Below, in pieces: positions 12,312-13,317 of a DNA stretch of 13,317 nucleotides. This DNA comes from Bordetella parapertussis (GTDB taxonomy: Bacteria; Pseudomonadota; Gammaproteobacteria; Burkholderiales; Burkholderiaceae_C). Within the stretch, counting starts at the first letter, position 1. Each line of letters begins with the position of its first letter. The stretch is taken from positions 1-13,317 of the forward strand of contig CAMCNE010000061.1 of the NCBI GenBank assembly GCA_945875935.1, read 5' to 3'. The position numbers were made by a program, and so were the translations under genes. The notes under the pieces were generated by a model. That model had not been told where the DNA came from. It ran no database searches and saw only the letters and a program-made list of their open reading frames with translations.

Positions 12312-13317
12312 ATGAATGCCCCTGGGCCCCACACAACGCGCCGGCCGATCCGGGAACTGCCCGATGAACTGATCAGCCAGATCGCCGCGGGCGAGGTGGT
12401 CGAGCGCCCGGCGTCGGTGGTGCGCGAACTGGTCGACAACGCGCTCGATGCGGGTGCGAGCGAGATCGTCGTCAAGCTGATTGGCGGGGGCGTCCGTGCG
12501 GTGCTGGTCGAAGACGATGGGCACGGTCTGCCCGCGGCTGAGCTGCCACTGGCGCTGCGCCGTCACGCCACCAGCAAGATCGGCTCGCTGCTCGATCTGG
12601 AGGGCGTGGTCACCATGGGCTTTCGCGGTGAGGCGCTGGCCGCCATCGCCTCGGTGGCCGAGGTCTCGATCGCCAGCCGCACCGCCGATGCTACGCACGC
12701 GCAGCGGCTCGATGCGCGTTCGGGCGAGCTGTCGCCGGCTGCACGCGCCGTGGGCACCAGCGTCGAGGTGCGCGAACTGTTCTTCAGCACGCCGGCGCGA
12801 CGCAAATTCCTCAAGACCGAGTCGACCGAGCTCGCCCACTGCGTCGAAGCCGTGCGCCGCCACGCGCTGGCGCGCTGCGACGTGGGCTTTGCGGTGTGGC
12901 ACGAAGGCAAGCTGGTGCAACAGTGGCGCCGCGCCGACCCCGACGCACGGCTGGCCGATGTGCTGGGCAACGATTTCATCGAAGACAGCCGCGCGGTGGC
13001 GCTCGATCTCGGCGTGCTGCGCATCAGCGGGCGCGCCGGCACCCCCGCCTCGGCACGCAGCCGAGCCGACCAGCAATACGTCTACGTCAACGGCCGCTTC
13101 GTGCGCGACAAGCTGATCGCCCACGGCGTGCGCAGCGCCTACGAAGATGTGCTGCATGGCGGTCGTCAGCCGGCCTATGTGCTGTTCATCGACATCGCGC
13201 CCGACCGGGTGGACGTGAACGTGCACCCGACCAAGATCGAGGTCCGATTTCGCGATTCGCGCGAGGTCCATCAGGCCGTGCGCCGCGCGGTCGAGGCGTC
13301 GCTCGCCGGAGTGTCTG
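12312..13317 (+). CDS. mutL: DNA mismatch repair protein MutL, N-terminal part (cut by window edge)
   Basis: MutL is the GHKL ATPase that links MutS mismatch recognition to downstream repair nucleases and helicase. About 335 codons are present, covering the ATPase and transducer domains; the C-terminal dimerisation domain lies beyond the window. Visible motifs are ISQIAAGEVVERPASVV (21-37), RELVDNALDAGA (38-49) with the catalytic Glu E39 and Asn N43, VEDDGHGL (66-73) with D68, RHATSKI (84-90), MGFRGEALAAIASV (102-115), FSTPARRKFLKTE, QQYVYVNGRFVRD and VDVNVHPTKIEVRF. All match E. coli MutL in order. The ATG at 12312 gives a short MNAPGPHTTRRPIRELPDEL lead; it has no Shine-Dalgarno and directly follows a -10 box. 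The gene is divergent from dedA. Confidence 0.96.
   Translation, partial: MNAPGPHTTRRPIRELPDELISQIAAGEVVERPASVVRELVDNALDAGASEIVVKLIGGGVRAVLVEDDGHGLPAAELPLALRRHATSKIGSLLDLEGVVTMGFRGEALAAIASVAEVSIASRTADATHAQRLDARSGELSPAARAVGTSVEVRELFFSTPARRKFLKTESTELAHCVEAVRRHALARCDVGFAVWHEGKLVQQWRRADPDARLADVLGNDFIEDSRAVALDLGVLRISGRAGTPASARSRADQQYVYVNGRFVRDKLIAHGVRSAYEDVLHGGRQPAYVLFIDIAPDRVDVNVHPTKIEVRFRDSREVHQAVRRAVEASLAGVS

Noticed and set aside
12429..12470. MutL has DNALDAGA instead of ENxLDAGA, possible active-site change
   Set aside because: The catalytic Glu is the earlier one in RELV (E39 here), which is retained with N43 and D68; the Glu-to-Asp change is at a non-catalytic position.
11970..13271. A 433-codon minus-strand ORF opposite mutL and the start of dedA
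   Set aside because: mutL on the plus strand has all GHKL motifs in one frame; the antisense frame is His/Arg-rich shadow sequence.

Overview
The window is chromosomal DNA from a GC-rich betaproteobacterium, most likely of the order Burkholderiales (Comamonadaceae or the Rubrivivax/Leptothrix-like group). This rests on base composition, the order rpsB-tsf-pyrH-frr-uppS-cdsA-dxr, the order queG-tsaE-amiC-mutL, and protein sequences that resemble that group. It is a core-genome region. I see no prophage, insertion sequence, CRISPR array, tRNA or rRNA, and no clearly foreign block.

Left part (1-4926, minus strand): one long operon read right to left. It runs from ribosomal protein S2 (rpsB) and elongation factor Ts (tsf) through UMP kinase (pyrH) and ribosome recycling factor (frr) to undecaprenyl diphosphate synthase (uppS), CDP-diglyceride synthase (cdsA) and the start of DXP reductoisomerase (dxr, cut by the window edge). 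It joins translation to lipid-carrier, phospholipid and isoprenoid synthesis. A strong intrinsic terminator-like hairpin lies between rpsB and tsf, and a weaker hairpin between tsf and pyrH. The last genes are tightly packed (2-nt gap, then an ATGA overlap). The rpsB leader can fold into a long stem, contains alternative pairings that reach the rpsB Shine-Dalgarno, and holds a possible 24-codon leader ORF whose stop overlaps the rpsB start.

Middle (5095-8301): an FAD-dependent D-amino-acid dehydrogenase-like oxidoreductase (+), the tyrosine recombinase XerD (-), and an AEC-family transporter (+).

Right part (8326-13317): queG (-), then tsaE and amiC (+, overlapping TGATG), then dedA (-) and the start of mutL (+, cut by the window edge). 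The queG-tsaE-amidase-mutL grouping is an old proteobacterial neighbourhood; here dedA and a 0.2-kb repeat cluster sit between the amidase gene and mutL. The repeat cluster (11402-11609) holds four related ~29-bp units, two on each strand, in a head-to-head layout. The 52-bp dedA/mutL divergent spacer carries a perfect CCCTGT-G-ACAGGG palindrome between two -10 boxes, both placed so close to the start codons that the mRNAs would be leaderless or nearly so.

I found no convincing new multi-gene system. The best leads for novelty are non-coding: the rpsB leader, the four-unit repeat cluster, and the dedA/mutL divergent promoter.
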